From contig NZ_APNM01000016.1 of NCBI RefSeq assembly GCF_040361335.1, positions 1-64,000 on the forward strand: a stretch of DNA of 64,000 nt, in the 5' to 3' direction. The notes under the pieces are model-generated. The model was given only the letters and a program-made list of their open reading frames with translations. It had not been told where the DNA came from and made no database searches. Of the stretch, positions 56,804 to 64,000 are shown one piece after another. Each line of letters starts with the position of its first letter. Position 1 is the stretch's first letter. A program made the translations under genes and the position numbers. The stretch comes from APNM01 sp040361335 (GTDB lineage: Bacteria > Pseudomonadota > Gammaproteobacteria > Nevskiales > Salinisphaeraceae).

Positions 56804-57997
56804 TCAGGAGGCCACCCGCTCCTGGTAGTACCGCATCAGGATCTCGGCCACCTCGGGGCGCGAGAACTCCTCGGGCGGGGCGGTGCCCTCGGACAGCATC
56901 TTGCGGACCGCGGTGCCGGACAGCAGCACGAAGTCGTCCTTGGTGTGGTCGGGCACGGAGGACATCATCACGACCTTGCCCAGCTTCTTGGAGAAGGCGG
57001 TGTGGTCGGCGCGGTAGATGTCGATCTCCAGGGCGTCGTCCGGGACCTTTTCGTCGAAGATGGTCTGGGCGTCGAACGGACCGTAGTAGTCGCCCACGCC
57101 GGCGTGGTCGCGGCCCACGATCAGGTAGCTGCAGCCGGCGTTCTGGCGGAACACCGCGTGCAGCACCGCTTCGCGCGGGCCGGCGTAGAGCATGTCGAAG
57201 CCGTAGCCGGTGATCATCACGCTGTTGGGCGGGAAGTAGACGTCCACCATCTTGCGGATGGCGGCGTCGCGCACGTCGGCCGGGATGTCGCCGGGCTTGA
57301 GCTTGCCCAGCAGCATATGGATCAGCAGGCCGTCGGCACCGGTGTCCTCCATGGCCATCTTGCACAGGGCCTCGTGGGCGCGGTGCATGGGGTTGCGTGT
57401 CTGGAAGGCCACCACCTTGTCCCAGCCGCGCTCGGCGAACTCGGCGCGGATCGAGGGCGCGGTGCGGAAGGTCTCCGGGAAGTCCTGCTCGAAGTAGCTG
57501 AAGTTCAGTACCCGGATCGGGCCGGAGACGATGTGCCGGCCATGGCCGCGGAAGGTGGCCACGCCGGGATGCTCGGGATCGCGGGTGCCGAAGATCTGCT
57601 CGATCAGGGTCTCGATCTCGTCGTCCTCGAAGCGCTCGATGGCGGTCACGTCCTGGATCGCGATCACCGGCTGGCCGGGGACGTTGGGATCGCGCAGGGC
57701 GATGCGGCCGGCGCCCTCGATGGCGCCGGCGTCGTCGGTGAGGTTGAGGATGGGCACCGGCCAGAACAGGCCGTCGGCGCGGCGCATGTCGGCGCCCACG
57801 GACAGGGCGTCGGCCTTGTCCATGTAGCCGTCCAGCGGATTGAAGTAGCCCGCGCCCAGCATCACCGCGTTGGCGGCGGCGGCGGAGGTGAGGGTCAGCG
57901 AGGGCAGGCCCTCGGCCTCCTTGGCGAGCGCGGCGCGCTCGGCGTCGTCCTCGACGTAGCGGGGGTTGAGGGAATCGGAGCCGTGGGGTTTGATCAT
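56804..57997 (-). CDS. sat: Sulfate adenylyltransferase (ATP sulfurylase)
   Basis: This 397-residue homo-oligomeric ATP sulfurylase has the substrate motifs VAFQTRNPMHRAHE (residues ~195-208) and LIVGRDHAGVGDYYGPF (~285-301). It interconverts APS plus pyrophosphate with ATP plus sulfate. This Sat form is the one used in reverse for sulfite/APS oxidation by sulfur-oxidising bacteria and forward by sulfate reducers; here oxidation is more likely. ATG 57997 is chosen because upstream residues are non-conserved. No apr or dsr genes are in the window. Confidence 0.93.
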   Translation of the reverse strand: MIKPHGSDSLNPRYVEDDAERAALAKEAEGLPSLTLTSAAAANAVMLGAGYFNPLDGYMDKADALSVGADMRRADGLFWPVPILNLTDDAGAIEGAGRIALRDPNVPGQPVIAIQDVTAIERFEDDEIETLIEQIFGTRDPEHPGVATFRGHGRHIVSGPIRVLNFSYFEQDFPETFRTAPSIRAEFAERGWDKVVAFQTRNPMHRAHEALCKMAMEDTGADGLLIHMLLGKLKPGDIPADVRDAAIRKMVDVYFPPNSVMITGYGFDMLYAGPREAVLHAVFRQNAGCSYLIVGRDHAGVGDYYGPFDAQTIFDEKVPDDALEIDIYRADHTAFSKKLGKVVMMSSVPDHTKDDFVLLSGTAVRKMLSEGTAPPEEFSRPEVAEILMRYYQERVAS

Positions 57998-58144
57998 CGT
58001 GTCGTTCGCTGTCCGGTTGTGCGTTGAGATGGGTGGCGCCGGCCGTTGTGTCACGGCGGCGCGACGGGGGCGCCAAGGCGGCGCCCCGTTCATGGTCATC
58101 CGGTGCCCGGTCCGGGCGCGGCCGGCCGCGTCACGCGGCGGCGG

Positions 58145-58573
58145 TCACTTGCTCTCGTGGGTCTTGCAGCAGTTCGGGTTCTGGCACTCGCCGTAGAGCA
58201 CGAGGGTGTGCCGGGACAGGTCGAAGCCGTTGTCCTTGGCGATCTGCTGCTGGCGCTTCTCGATCTCCTTGTCGAAGAACTCCTCGATACGGCCGCACTT
58301 CACGCACACCAGGTGGTCGTGGTGGCCCTGCTCCAGCTCGAACAGCGCATGCCCGTCCTCGAAGTGGTGACGGATCACCAGGCCGGCGTCCTCGAACTGC
58401 GCGAGCACGCGGTAGATGGTGGCGAGCCCGACATCCTCGCCCTCGTCCATCAGCAGGCGATAGACGTCCTCCGCCGACAAGTGGGATTCCTTGTGCGCCT
58501 CCAGAATTTGCAGGATCTTCAGGCGCGGCAGCGTCGCCTTGAGTCCGGCCTTGCGCAGATCGCTGGTTTCCAT
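58145..58573 (-). CDS. fur: Ferric uptake regulator Fur
   Basis: This 142-residue regulator has the DNA-binding helix pattern SAEDVYRLLMDEGEDVGLAT, then IYRVLAQFEDAG. The metal-sensing region is HHFEDGHALFELEQGHHDHL, followed by the CVKCGRIEEF and CQNPNCC cysteines for structural zinc. It represses iron-uptake genes with Fe(II). The sequence identifies Fur rather than Zur, which usually has a different C-terminal Cys set. Confidence 0.93.
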   Translation of the reverse strand: METSDLRKAGLKATLPRLKILQILEAHKESHLSAEDVYRLLMDEGEDVGLATIYRVLAQFEDAGLVIRHHFEDGHALFELEQGHHDHLVCVKCGRIEEFFDKEIEKRQQQIAKDNGFDLSRHTLVLYGECQNPNCCKTHESK

Positions 58574-58762
58574 CGCCCGTTACCTCGAGAGAACCCCGGC
58601 CGGAACGCCGTTCCCGGCCGATATAGCCTTGGCTAACTTTACCGCCATGACAGGTGTCTTGACCAGCCGCGGCGCTCGCGGCGGCATCGATGCGCGACCT
58701 CTATCGGGCCGCTGCGCGCTACATGATATAACAGCGGCAAACCCGTAAGCGACGTTGATCCC

Positions 58763-59584
58763 ATGCTGCGCATCGTATCCGCCATTGCCGTCCTCGCCAT
58801 CGCCGCCGCTGCGGCGGCCGGCGAACGCGTCGAGTTCAGCGGCGAGAACACGCAGGGCGGCCTGATGGTCGGCCACGCCCCCGCCGGCGCCGAGGTCACG
58901 GTCGACGGCCGCGCCGTCAGCGTCTCGCCCGACGGTCTGTTCGCGTTCGGCATCGGCCGCGACGCCGAGGGGCCGGTGACGGTCGCGGTGGCCGCCGGCG
59001 GCGAGGTCACGCGCCACCGCCTGGAAGTCCGGCAGCGCGAATACGACGTCCAGCGCATCGACGGCCTGCCGCCGTCCAAGGTCAGCCCGAGCGCCGAGGA
59101 CCTGGCGCGCATCCGCGACGAGCAGGCCCTGATCAACCGCGCCCGCGGCCGCGACCTGGCCCGCTCGGGCTTCGCCCAGGAGTGGCTCTGGCCGGTGACC
59201 GGCATCATCACCGGCGTCTACGGTAGCCAGCGGGTGCTCAACGGCAAGCCCCGCCGCCCGCACTACGGCGTCGACGTGGCCGCCGACAAGGGCACGCCCG
59301 TCCGCGCCCCGGCGGCCGGCATCGTGGCCCTGGCGCACCCGGACATGTACTTCTCCGGGCATACCGTGATCCTGGACCACGGCCACGGCGTGACCTCGAC
59401 CCTGATCCACATGAGCGAGATGCACGTCGAGGCCGGCGACGAGGTCGCGCGCGGCGAGGTGATCGGCGCCGTCGGCGCCACCGGCCGCGCCACGGGCCCG
59501 CACCTGCACTGGGGCGTCAACTGGTTCGACACACGCCTGGACCCGGCGCTGCTGGTGCCGCCGATGTCCGAGCTCGTCGATTGA
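58763..59584 (+). CDS. M23-family metallopeptidase
   Basis: This 273-residue secreted protein has a signal peptide of about 19 residues, a small N-terminal beta domain (residues ~25-90) and a LytM/M23 domain. Zinc ligands are visible in HYGVDVAADKGTPV (His, Asp) and HLHWGVNWF (His-x-His), with a central VILDHGHGVTSTLIHMSEM segment. Such enzymes cut peptidoglycan cross-bridges in the periplasm. All ligands are present, so it is predicted active. Divergent from fur. Confidence 0.93.
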   Translation: MLRIVSAIAVLAIAAAAAAGERVEFSGENTQGGLMVGHAPAGAEVTVDGRAVSVSPDGLFAFGIGRDAEGPVTVAVAAGGEVTRHRLEVRQREYDVQRIDGLPPSKVSPSAEDLARIRDEQALINRARGRDLARSGFAQEWLWPVTGIITGVYGSQRVLNGKPRRPHYGVDVAADKGTPVRAPAAGIVALAHPDMYFSGHTVILDHGHGVTSTLIHMSEMHVEAGDEVARGEVIGAVGATGRATGPHLHWGVNWFDTRLDPALLVPPMSELVD

Positions 59585-59597
59585 TGGCTTTAAGAAA

Positions 59598-59785
59598 TTA
59601 ACCACAGAGGCACAGAGGCACAGAGAAAAGAAAAGAGAGAGTCATCTCGTTCCGGAAAGCGCGACACGCTTATCCGGAACCCAGGCACGTGCCCCAGTTG
59701 AATCCCTTCCTGGATACCGGACCGGCGCGTAGCGCCGTCCGGAACCACACAAACAATTCTCTGTGTCTCTGTGCCTCTGTGGTTA
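59598..59785. repeat. MITE-like repeat with long terminal inverted repeats
   Basis: The left end TTAACCACAGAGGCACAGAG (59598-59617) has its complement CTCTGTGCCTCTGTGGTTA at the right end (59767-59785). The arms extend further inwards to about 29 bp with few mismatches. The ~130-bp interior contains secondary hairpins (for example CCGGACGGCGC-like stems) and no coding. The element sits between an M23 gene and a convergent gene. The ACCACAGAGGCACAGAG motif is widespread in environmental bacteria as a miniature repeat. Confidence 0.75.
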
Positions 59786-59805
59786 GTTTTTAGTCTTTTC
59801 TTCTT

Positions 59806-60648
59806 TCAGGCCGAGGCCTCGGCGCCCTTGTCGACGCCCTCGTAGGCCCGTACCACGAAGCGGCGCCGGGGTTCCTCGGCCTTCAGGCTGGCCGCGATGT
59901 GGGCGGCGATGTTCTCCACCGTGGTGTCGCCGTCCAACAGGTCGCAGCGCGAGGCGTCCAGCTCCAGCTCGAACTCGCCCTCGTCGGCGGTGTAGCCGAA
60001 GCGCCAGCGGCGCTCGCCGGGGTCGGCCCGCAGGTCCTCGCGGCTGCCCAGGTAGACGTCGCGCCAGCGGTCCGCCCAGCGGCGCTCGCGGGCGGGACTG
60101 CGCTCGCCGTCGGCCCAGATCTCCAGGCGCGAACGATGGCCGTGGGCGATACGCTGGCAGTGGCCGGCGTGCTTCTTGAGGCCGTGGCAGTAGCTGTAGC
60201 AGGCGCCCTCGATCAGTTCGTCGCGCAGGCGCACGTCGATGCCGCGGACGTTGGCCGGCATCGCCGCCGCCAGCCGCTCGCGCAGCAGGGTGGCCACCGC
60301 GCCGGGCTCGGTGGCCGGGGCGTCCAGGCGGCACAGGGCGGCCTCCGGGCCGCGGTGCACGAAACGGGCGCCGACGTCGTCGACGAAGCGCAGCCGGGTC
60401 TCGCCGCCGGTCGATTCCAGGTCCAGGCCCGGCGCGCCCATCGGCACGATCAGCTTGTGGTCGGCGGTGGCGTCGATGACCTCCTTGATCGTGCGCTTGG
60501 CCGGGCCGAAGTCGAACACCATGCCCTGCTCGTCGAGGTCGCCCTCCAGGGCCGCGTCCACGATCCAGCTCACCCCGACCAGACCGCGCAGGCGGTCCAG
60601 CACCGCGGCGTCTATCACGGTGATGCGGTCGACGAACAGGCGGGGCAT
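59806..60648 (-). CDS. 6-pyruvoyl-tetrahydropterin synthase/QueD-like protein with two domains
   Basis: This 280-residue protein appears to contain two PTPS-like halves. The N-terminal half has LDEQGMVFDFGPAKRTIKEV and ATADHKLIVP. The second half has CYSYCHGLKKHAGHCQRIAH, which contains the His ligands and Cys expected for QueD-type zinc and catalysis, and GDTTVENIAAHI. A single-domain QueD is about 120 residues. Likely role: 6-carboxytetrahydropterin synthesis for queuosine, or a related pterin step. Followed by Trm112, 7 bp away. Confidence 0.82.
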   Translation of the reverse strand: MPRLFVDRITVIDAAVLDRLRGLVGVSWIVDAALEGDLDEQGMVFDFGPAKRTIKEVIDATADHKLIVPMGAPGLDLESTGGETRLRFVDDVGARFVHRGPEAALCRLDAPATEPGAVATLLRERLAAAMPANVRGIDVRLRDELIEGACYSYCHGLKKHAGHCQRIAHGHRSRLEIWADGERSPARERRWADRWRDVYLGSREDLRADPGERRWRFGYTADEGEFELELDASRCDLLDGDTTVENIAAHIAASLKAEEPRRRFVVRAYEGVDKGAEASA

Positions 60649-60655
60649 GACCGGC

Positions 60656-60916
60656 TCAGGCGGCGGCCGCGTCCTCGAACGGGATGCCCCGGTCGGGCAG
60701 CAGCACGGGGATGTCGTCGTCCACCCGGTACACGGTGTGGCGATCGTCGGTGATCAGGCCGTCGTCCAGGGGTGCCTCCACCAGGCTGCCGTCGACGTAG
60801 CGCAGTGCCTGTTCGCGCACGCGGGCGTTGAGCGCGTCGCGCTGCTCGGCGGTGAGCGGCGACAGGGCGGCGCCCGTGACCGGGCAGACCAGGATGTCCA
60901 GAAGCTTCTTGTCCAT
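60656..60916 (-). CDS. Trm112-family small zinc-binding-like protein
   Basis: This 86-residue protein starts MDKKLLDILVCPVTGAAL and ends in IPVLLPD, the Trm112/YcaR pattern. The usual second zinc cysteine pair is absent (only one Cys is present), as in many bacterial members. Family members activate methyltransferases or accompany LpxK; neither is adjacent here. ATG 60916 chosen because upstream residues are non-conserved. Confidence 0.85.
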   Translation of the reverse strand: MDKKLLDILVCPVTGAALSPLTAEQRDALNARVREQALRYVDGSLVEAPLDDGLITDDRHTVYRVDDDIPVLLPDRGIPFEDAAAA

Positions 60917-61009
60917 GGCGCGAGGCTGGCGTTGGGGAAGGGCGATCATAACATCGCCGCGCGGCTTGCTAGGCTACGGCTCCGTTACTGTCATGCCCGG
61001 AGTGTCACG

Positions 61010-62245
61010 ATGATCCGACGGACCGGTCCTGTCGCCACCCTGATCCTGGCCGCGGCCGCCTTGCTGGGCACCGCGATGCCCGCCGCCGCGGAGACGGACG
61101 GCCAACCACCCTATGTCTTCGCCTGGCCGTTCCAGCCGCCCGGGACCATGACCCCGCGCGGCGGCACCACCCGCGGCCCGGACCTCACCCCGGCGCCGGG
61201 CACCAGCCAGGCCTTCCGGCGCCTGCGCGAGAAGGGGCTGTCCGATTTCGAGCGCGACCGCCGCGCGATCCTGGCCATGGCCGGCCCCTACCGGGTGAGC
61301 TTCGATTTCCTGGAGATCGTGGGCTATGCCCCGGACTACGAGCCGGCCCGGCCCTACCGGAGCTGGGCCACGGAATACGTCTACGTGCTCGCCGACGAGG
61401 GCGACTTCATCTCTCTGCAGCACTTGCTGGTGATGACCTTCCCCGGCGACGACGGCGACACCCGCGGCCCGGTGGTCACCAAACACTGGCGCCAGGATTG
61501 GCGCTACGAGGCCGCCGCCGCGCACACCTACCGCGGCGCCGATACCTGGCGCCGCGAGAGCCGCGCGCCGGCGAAGCGCGAGGGCAAGTGGCTGCAGACC
61601 GTCTGGCAGGTGGACGACGCCCCGCGCTACGCCGCCTGGGGCGACTGGGAACACACCCCCGAGTATTCGAGCTGGCGCGGCGGGCGCACCTGGCGGCCAC
61701 TGCCGCGCCGCGAGCACAGCGTGCGCGACGACTACGACGTCCTGGTCGGCCGCAACCGCCACACCATCCTGCCCGGCGGTTGGGTCCACGAGCAGCGCAA
61801 CGAGAAGGTGGTGCTGGACGGCCCCGGCGAGATCGCGGGCCGCGTCGCCCGGGAATACGGGGTGGTCCGTTATCGGCGCATCGACGGCTTCGACTTCGGT
61901 CCCGGCGATGCCTACCTGGAGGCCACCGCGCCGTTCTGGGCCGCGGTGCGCGAGCGCTGGGACCGCCTCCTCGCGGCCCGCGACCGCGTGCGCCTGGCAC
62001 CGCGCGCCCGGCGGGGACGTGGGCGCCGATCTCACCGCCGATTTCTCGCGGGTATTCGACGGCGGCGCCGACGAGGGCGGCACCGCCGCCCGCTATCTGC
62101 TGGTGGCGGAGATGCGCGTGGACACGGCCGCGGTCTTCGGCTGGCCCGGCGGCGAGTTCTACGTCAGCGCGGTCGACCAGGATGGCGAGGACGGCTCGGT
62201 CGAGGCCGGCGATTTCCAGGCCTACTCCAATATCGACGAGCGTGA
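61010..62245 (+). CDS. DUF6607-family secreted protein, 3' end fused out of frame into a porin gene
   Basis: From ATG 61010, a signal peptide of about 26 residues precedes roughly 300 residues of a DUF6607-type protein rich in Trp/Tyr (WHEHTP-like and GGWVHEQRNEKVV elements; TEYVYVLADEGDFISLQHLL). Up to about base 61995 the frame looks coding. After that it becomes Arg-rich and runs antisense-like through the OprB remnant until 62245. The true C terminus is therefore probably lost in a deletion junction near 61990-62010. Function unknown. Confidence 0.72.
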   Translation: MIRRTGPVATLILAAAALLGTAMPAAAETDGQPPYVFAWPFQPPGTMTPRGGTTRGPDLTPAPGTSQAFRRLREKGLSDFERDRRAILAMAGPYRVSFDFLEIVGYAPDYEPARPYRSWATEYVYVLADEGDFISLQHLLVMTFPGDDGDTRGPVVTKHWRQDWRYEAAAAHTYRGADTWRRESRAPAKREGKWLQTVWQVDDAPRYAAWGDWEHTPEYSSWRGGRTWRPLPRREHSVRDDYDVLVGRNRHTILPGGWVHEQRNEKVVLDGPGEIAGRVAREYGVVRYRRIDGFDFGPGDAYLEATAPFWAAVRERWDRLLAARDRVRLAPRARRGRGRRSHRRFLAGIRRRRRRGRHRRPLSAGGGDARGHGRGLRLARRRVLRQRGRPGWRGRLGRGRRFPGLLQYRRA

Positions 62246-63074
62246 CTTCCGCGGCGTCTACGAGGTCTGGTACCAGCACACGCTGCTGGACGGCCGGCTG
62301 CGTCTCAAGGCGGGTAAGCTCGACGCCAACAGCGAGTTCGCCTACGTCGACTGGGGCGGCGGTTTCATCCATTCCTCGCCCGGCTTCTCGCCCACCATCC
62401 AGGCGTTCCCCAGCTATCCCGACCCGGCCACCAGCGTGAATGTCTTCGTCTACCCGGACGACCGTTGGTACGCCGGCATCGGCGTCTACGACGGCGCCAC
62501 CCAGGCCGGCATCGAGACCGGTACCCGTGGACCGAGCACCTTCCTCGGCGAGCCCAGCGACCTGTTCGTGATCGGCGAGGGCGGGCTGCGCCACGAGCTC
62601 GGCGGCGCGCCGGGCCGCGTCGGGCTGGGCGCCTGGCGCCACAGCGGCGACTTCGGTCGCTTCGACGGCGGCCGCGAGGACGAGGCCGAGGGATTCTATG
62701 CCGTGCTCGACCAGGCCCTGGCCGCGCCCGGCCCGGACGGCGAGGCCCCGGTGGGCGTGTTCGCGCAGTACGGTTGGGCCGATCCCGAGATCAGCCCGGT
62801 CGAGCATCATGCCGGCGCCGGCATCGCCTGGCACGGTCCCCTGGCCGCCCGCCCGGACGACGGCGCCGGCCTGATGGCCAGCTACGTGCGTTTCAGCGAC
62901 GAGCCCGGCGCCGGCTTCGCCGACGACGGCGAACTCGCGGTGGAGGTCTACTACGACGCCCGCGTCACGGGCTGGCTGGGCCTGAAGCCGGTCCTGCAGT
63001 ACATCGAGAATCCGGGCGGACAGGGCCTGCCGGACGCCTGGGTCGGGACCCTGCGGATGGAACTGGCGCTGTGA
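62010..63074 (+). pseudogene. OprB-type porin lacking its N terminus
   Basis: About 355 codons read as an OprB-family porin barrel: GGDVGADLTADFSRVF, then MRVDTAAVFGWPGGEFYVSA, SEFAYVDWGGGFIHSSPG and a C terminus in GTLRMELAL. The signal peptide and first strands are absent because the frame emerges directly from the DUF6607 coding region, with which it is out of register by one frame. Without export and the first strands it cannot be a normal porin. Deletion in the genome or an assembly join are both possible. Confidence 0.72.
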
Positions 63075-63085
63075 CGCGGCGCCGG

Positions 63086-63490
63086 TCAGATCCGGTCATG
63101 CCCGCGGGAGCGCTGACGGCATAGGCGGTAGTTGCCGATGTGGGCCGCGGCGAGCAGGAACGACGCGGTCACCGTGGCGACGCGCTCGGCGTTTTCGCCC
63201 CACCGGGGCGCGATCGCCAGGGCCGCCGCCGTCAGCAGCAGCAGGCCCGCCACGCCCGCGATCGCGACGCCCGGGGCATGGTGTCGCCGCCAGCCCATAA
63301 ACAGGGCGGACACGCTGGTCGGTACCACGATCGCCAACAGCCACAAATGGACCGCCGTGCCCGCCAGCCAGGCGCCGGCCAGGGTCGGTGCCAGCACGGC
63401 AAGCACCGGCGCGGCCAGGCAATGCACCGTGCAGGCGGCGGAGGCCGTGACCGCGATCCGGTCGAGTCGCCGGGAAGAGATCGAGTGCAT
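63086..63490 (-). CDS. MerC-domain membrane protein
   Basis: This 134-residue protein has four helices, with the MerC signature VTASAACTVHCLAAPVLAVL in helix 1 and AAHIGNYRLCR near the end. MerC was described as an Hg(II) importer, but MerC-domain proteins also occur with zinc and other metal loci. The Zur-like box just upstream (63518-63535) argues for zinc here. ATG 63490 is chosen over the upstream MLYYYD start because the latter lies in the promoter. Confidence 0.85.
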   Translation of the reverse strand: MHSISSRRLDRIAVTASAACTVHCLAAPVLAVLAPTLAGAWLAGTAVHLWLLAIVVPTSVSALFMGWRRHHAPGVAIAGVAGLLLLTAAALAIAPRWGENAERVATVTASFLLAAAHIGNYRLCRQRSRGHDRI

Positions 63491-63517
63491 ACGGACGATC
63501 CGTTTTGAAAGTGTATC

Positions 63518-63535
63518 GTAATAATATAACATTAC
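63518..63535. promoter_or_regulatory. Zur box between a MerC-domain gene and a TonB receptor gene
   Basis: GTAATAATATAAC at 63518-63530 differs at one position from the gammaproteobacterial Zur core GTTATANTATAAC. The wider sequence GTAAT-AATATAAC-ATTAC is a palindrome, and the GAAATG arm (on the minus strand from 63541) also fits. It lies between divergent genes, so both should be repressed by zinc-loaded Zur and induced by zinc limitation. Confidence 0.7.
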
Positions 63536-63603
63536 ATTTCAAGATACGGCCCGGCCCTGCCTCGTCGGGGTCGGGCCGCGGTTTCTGACGGCAGGAGATG
63601 AAC

Positions 63604-64000
63604 ATGCTCGAACGTGGCGACAATCCGCTCTCGGCATTACTGGCGGGCCTCGCCCTGGTGGCGGCCCAGGCCGCCCCGGCGCAGTCGGTGTCCGAAGCGG
63701 AGTCGACGCCGGCGGGCGAGGAGCTCGAATCGATCGTGGTCACCGGCGCGCCGGTGCCCGGGGATCCGTTGCTGCAATCGTCCCGAGTGGACGTGCTGCA
63801 GGGCGACGAGAAAGCACGACAGGAGGGCGCGAGCCTGGGCGAGACCCTGGACAGCCTCGCGGGCGTGGCCAGCATCGGGACCGGCAACGGCGTCGGCAAG
63901 CCGGTCATCCGCGGCCTGTCCGGGCAGCGCGTGCGGCTGCTGTCCGGCGGCGTCGGCGTCGATCACCAGCAGTTCGGTGTCCGCCATTCGCCCAATATCG
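63604..64000 (+). CDS. TonB-dependent receptor, N-terminal part (runs off the right edge)
   Basis: The first 132 residues of an outer-membrane receptor: signal peptide (cleavage near AAPAQS), a short TonB-box-like stretch ESIVVTG, and a plug domain (SLGETLDSLAGVASIGTGNG, then PVIRGLSGQRVRLLSGGVGV). The receptor imports metal chelates or zinc with TonB energy. Its position behind a Zur-like box suggests ZnuD-type zinc uptake. ATG 63604 follows GGAGATGA. The barrel is outside the window. Confidence 0.88.
   Translation, partial: MLERGDNPLSALLAGLALVAAQAAPAQSVSEAESTPAGEELESIVVTGAPVPGDPLLQSSRVDVLQGDEKARQEGASLGETLDSLAGVASIGTGNGVGKPVIRGLSGQRVRLLSGGVGVDHQQFGVRHSPNI

Noticed and set aside
1..64000. 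tRNA, rRNA and CRISPR arrays
   Set aside because: I looked for rRNA-like and tRNA-like stretches and regular repeats on both strands and saw none; a covariance-model search would be needed to exclude small RNAs.

Overview
The window is GC-rich and densely packed with genes. It reads as a gammaproteobacterial chromosome. Hints of a halotolerant sulfur oxidiser are a dissimilatory-type sulfate adenylyltransferase (56804-57997), a BCCT compatible-solute transporter, an NhaA antiporter and an AI-2E exporter pair. The lineage assignment is inference from gene content and cannot be made firmer by reading alone.

Left part (1-13089): a heavy-metal resistance island. A minus-strand operon (small HMA protein, CcdA-like membrane protein, GDCCVxC protein, P-type ATPase running off the left edge) faces a CadC-type repressor, then merR and a complete merTPFA operon, a frameshifted extra Hg-transport gene, and a CadR/ZntR-like MerR regulator. 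Scattered between are four near-identical MerR-type promoters (two per strand), a secreted hypothetical protein, a DUF4396 membrane protein, a decayed Tn3-family transposase fragment and a NicO-like transporter. A copper chaperone and CopA ATPase follow, under a fifth MerR-type promoter with no regulator beside it.

Middle (13206-34706): more ordinary genes with signs of decay. These include an AI-2E exporter and a glutathionyl-hydroquinone reductase separated by a MITE-like element, a LysR/pirin divergon, WrbA, a decaying RND(MMPL)-LolA-OMP operon with a cyclase fragment, an orphan solute-binding protein with a porin, an EamA exporter, an orphan ATP-grasp enzyme, an ICMT-DUF2933-membrane protein-AI-2E run, a cardiolipin-synthase-like enzyme, and BCCT and APC transporters.

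The most remarkable region is 34767-44824, a tightly overlapping minus-strand operon of nine genes. Eight look like complex I subunits (NuoA, a NuoB/NuoD fusion, NuoH, J, K, L, M, N) and the ninth is NhaA, coupled by an ATGA overlap. No NuoE, F, G or I, and no NuoC domain, is present. The B-D fusion carries, between its two halves, a heavy-metal-binding domain (HMBD) and about 176 residues that are nearly 40 percent histidine. The Fe-S N2 cysteines and the quinone-site histidine motif are gone, while the antiporter-like subunits keep their transmembrane Glu and Lys residues. I infer a complex-I-derived ion-translocating machine that has lost redox chemistry and gained metal binding. It is flanked by a Met-rich secreted protein, an EamA exporter and a CDF transporter with an altered metal site.

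Right part (47754-56754): a Cus-type copper/silver operon (small Cys/His-rich protein, CusC, CusB, CusA, PII-like protein, two YHS proteins, a solitary Rieske protein, an ICMT-like enzyme, a DUF5676-like protein) under a MerR-type promoter that appears to give a leaderless message. It is followed by Sat, Fur, an M23 peptidase, a MITE-like repeat, a duplicated-domain PTPS/QueD-like protein, Trm112, a DUF6607-OprB gene wreck, and a MerC-domain protein divergent from a TonB receptor across a near-perfect Zur box.
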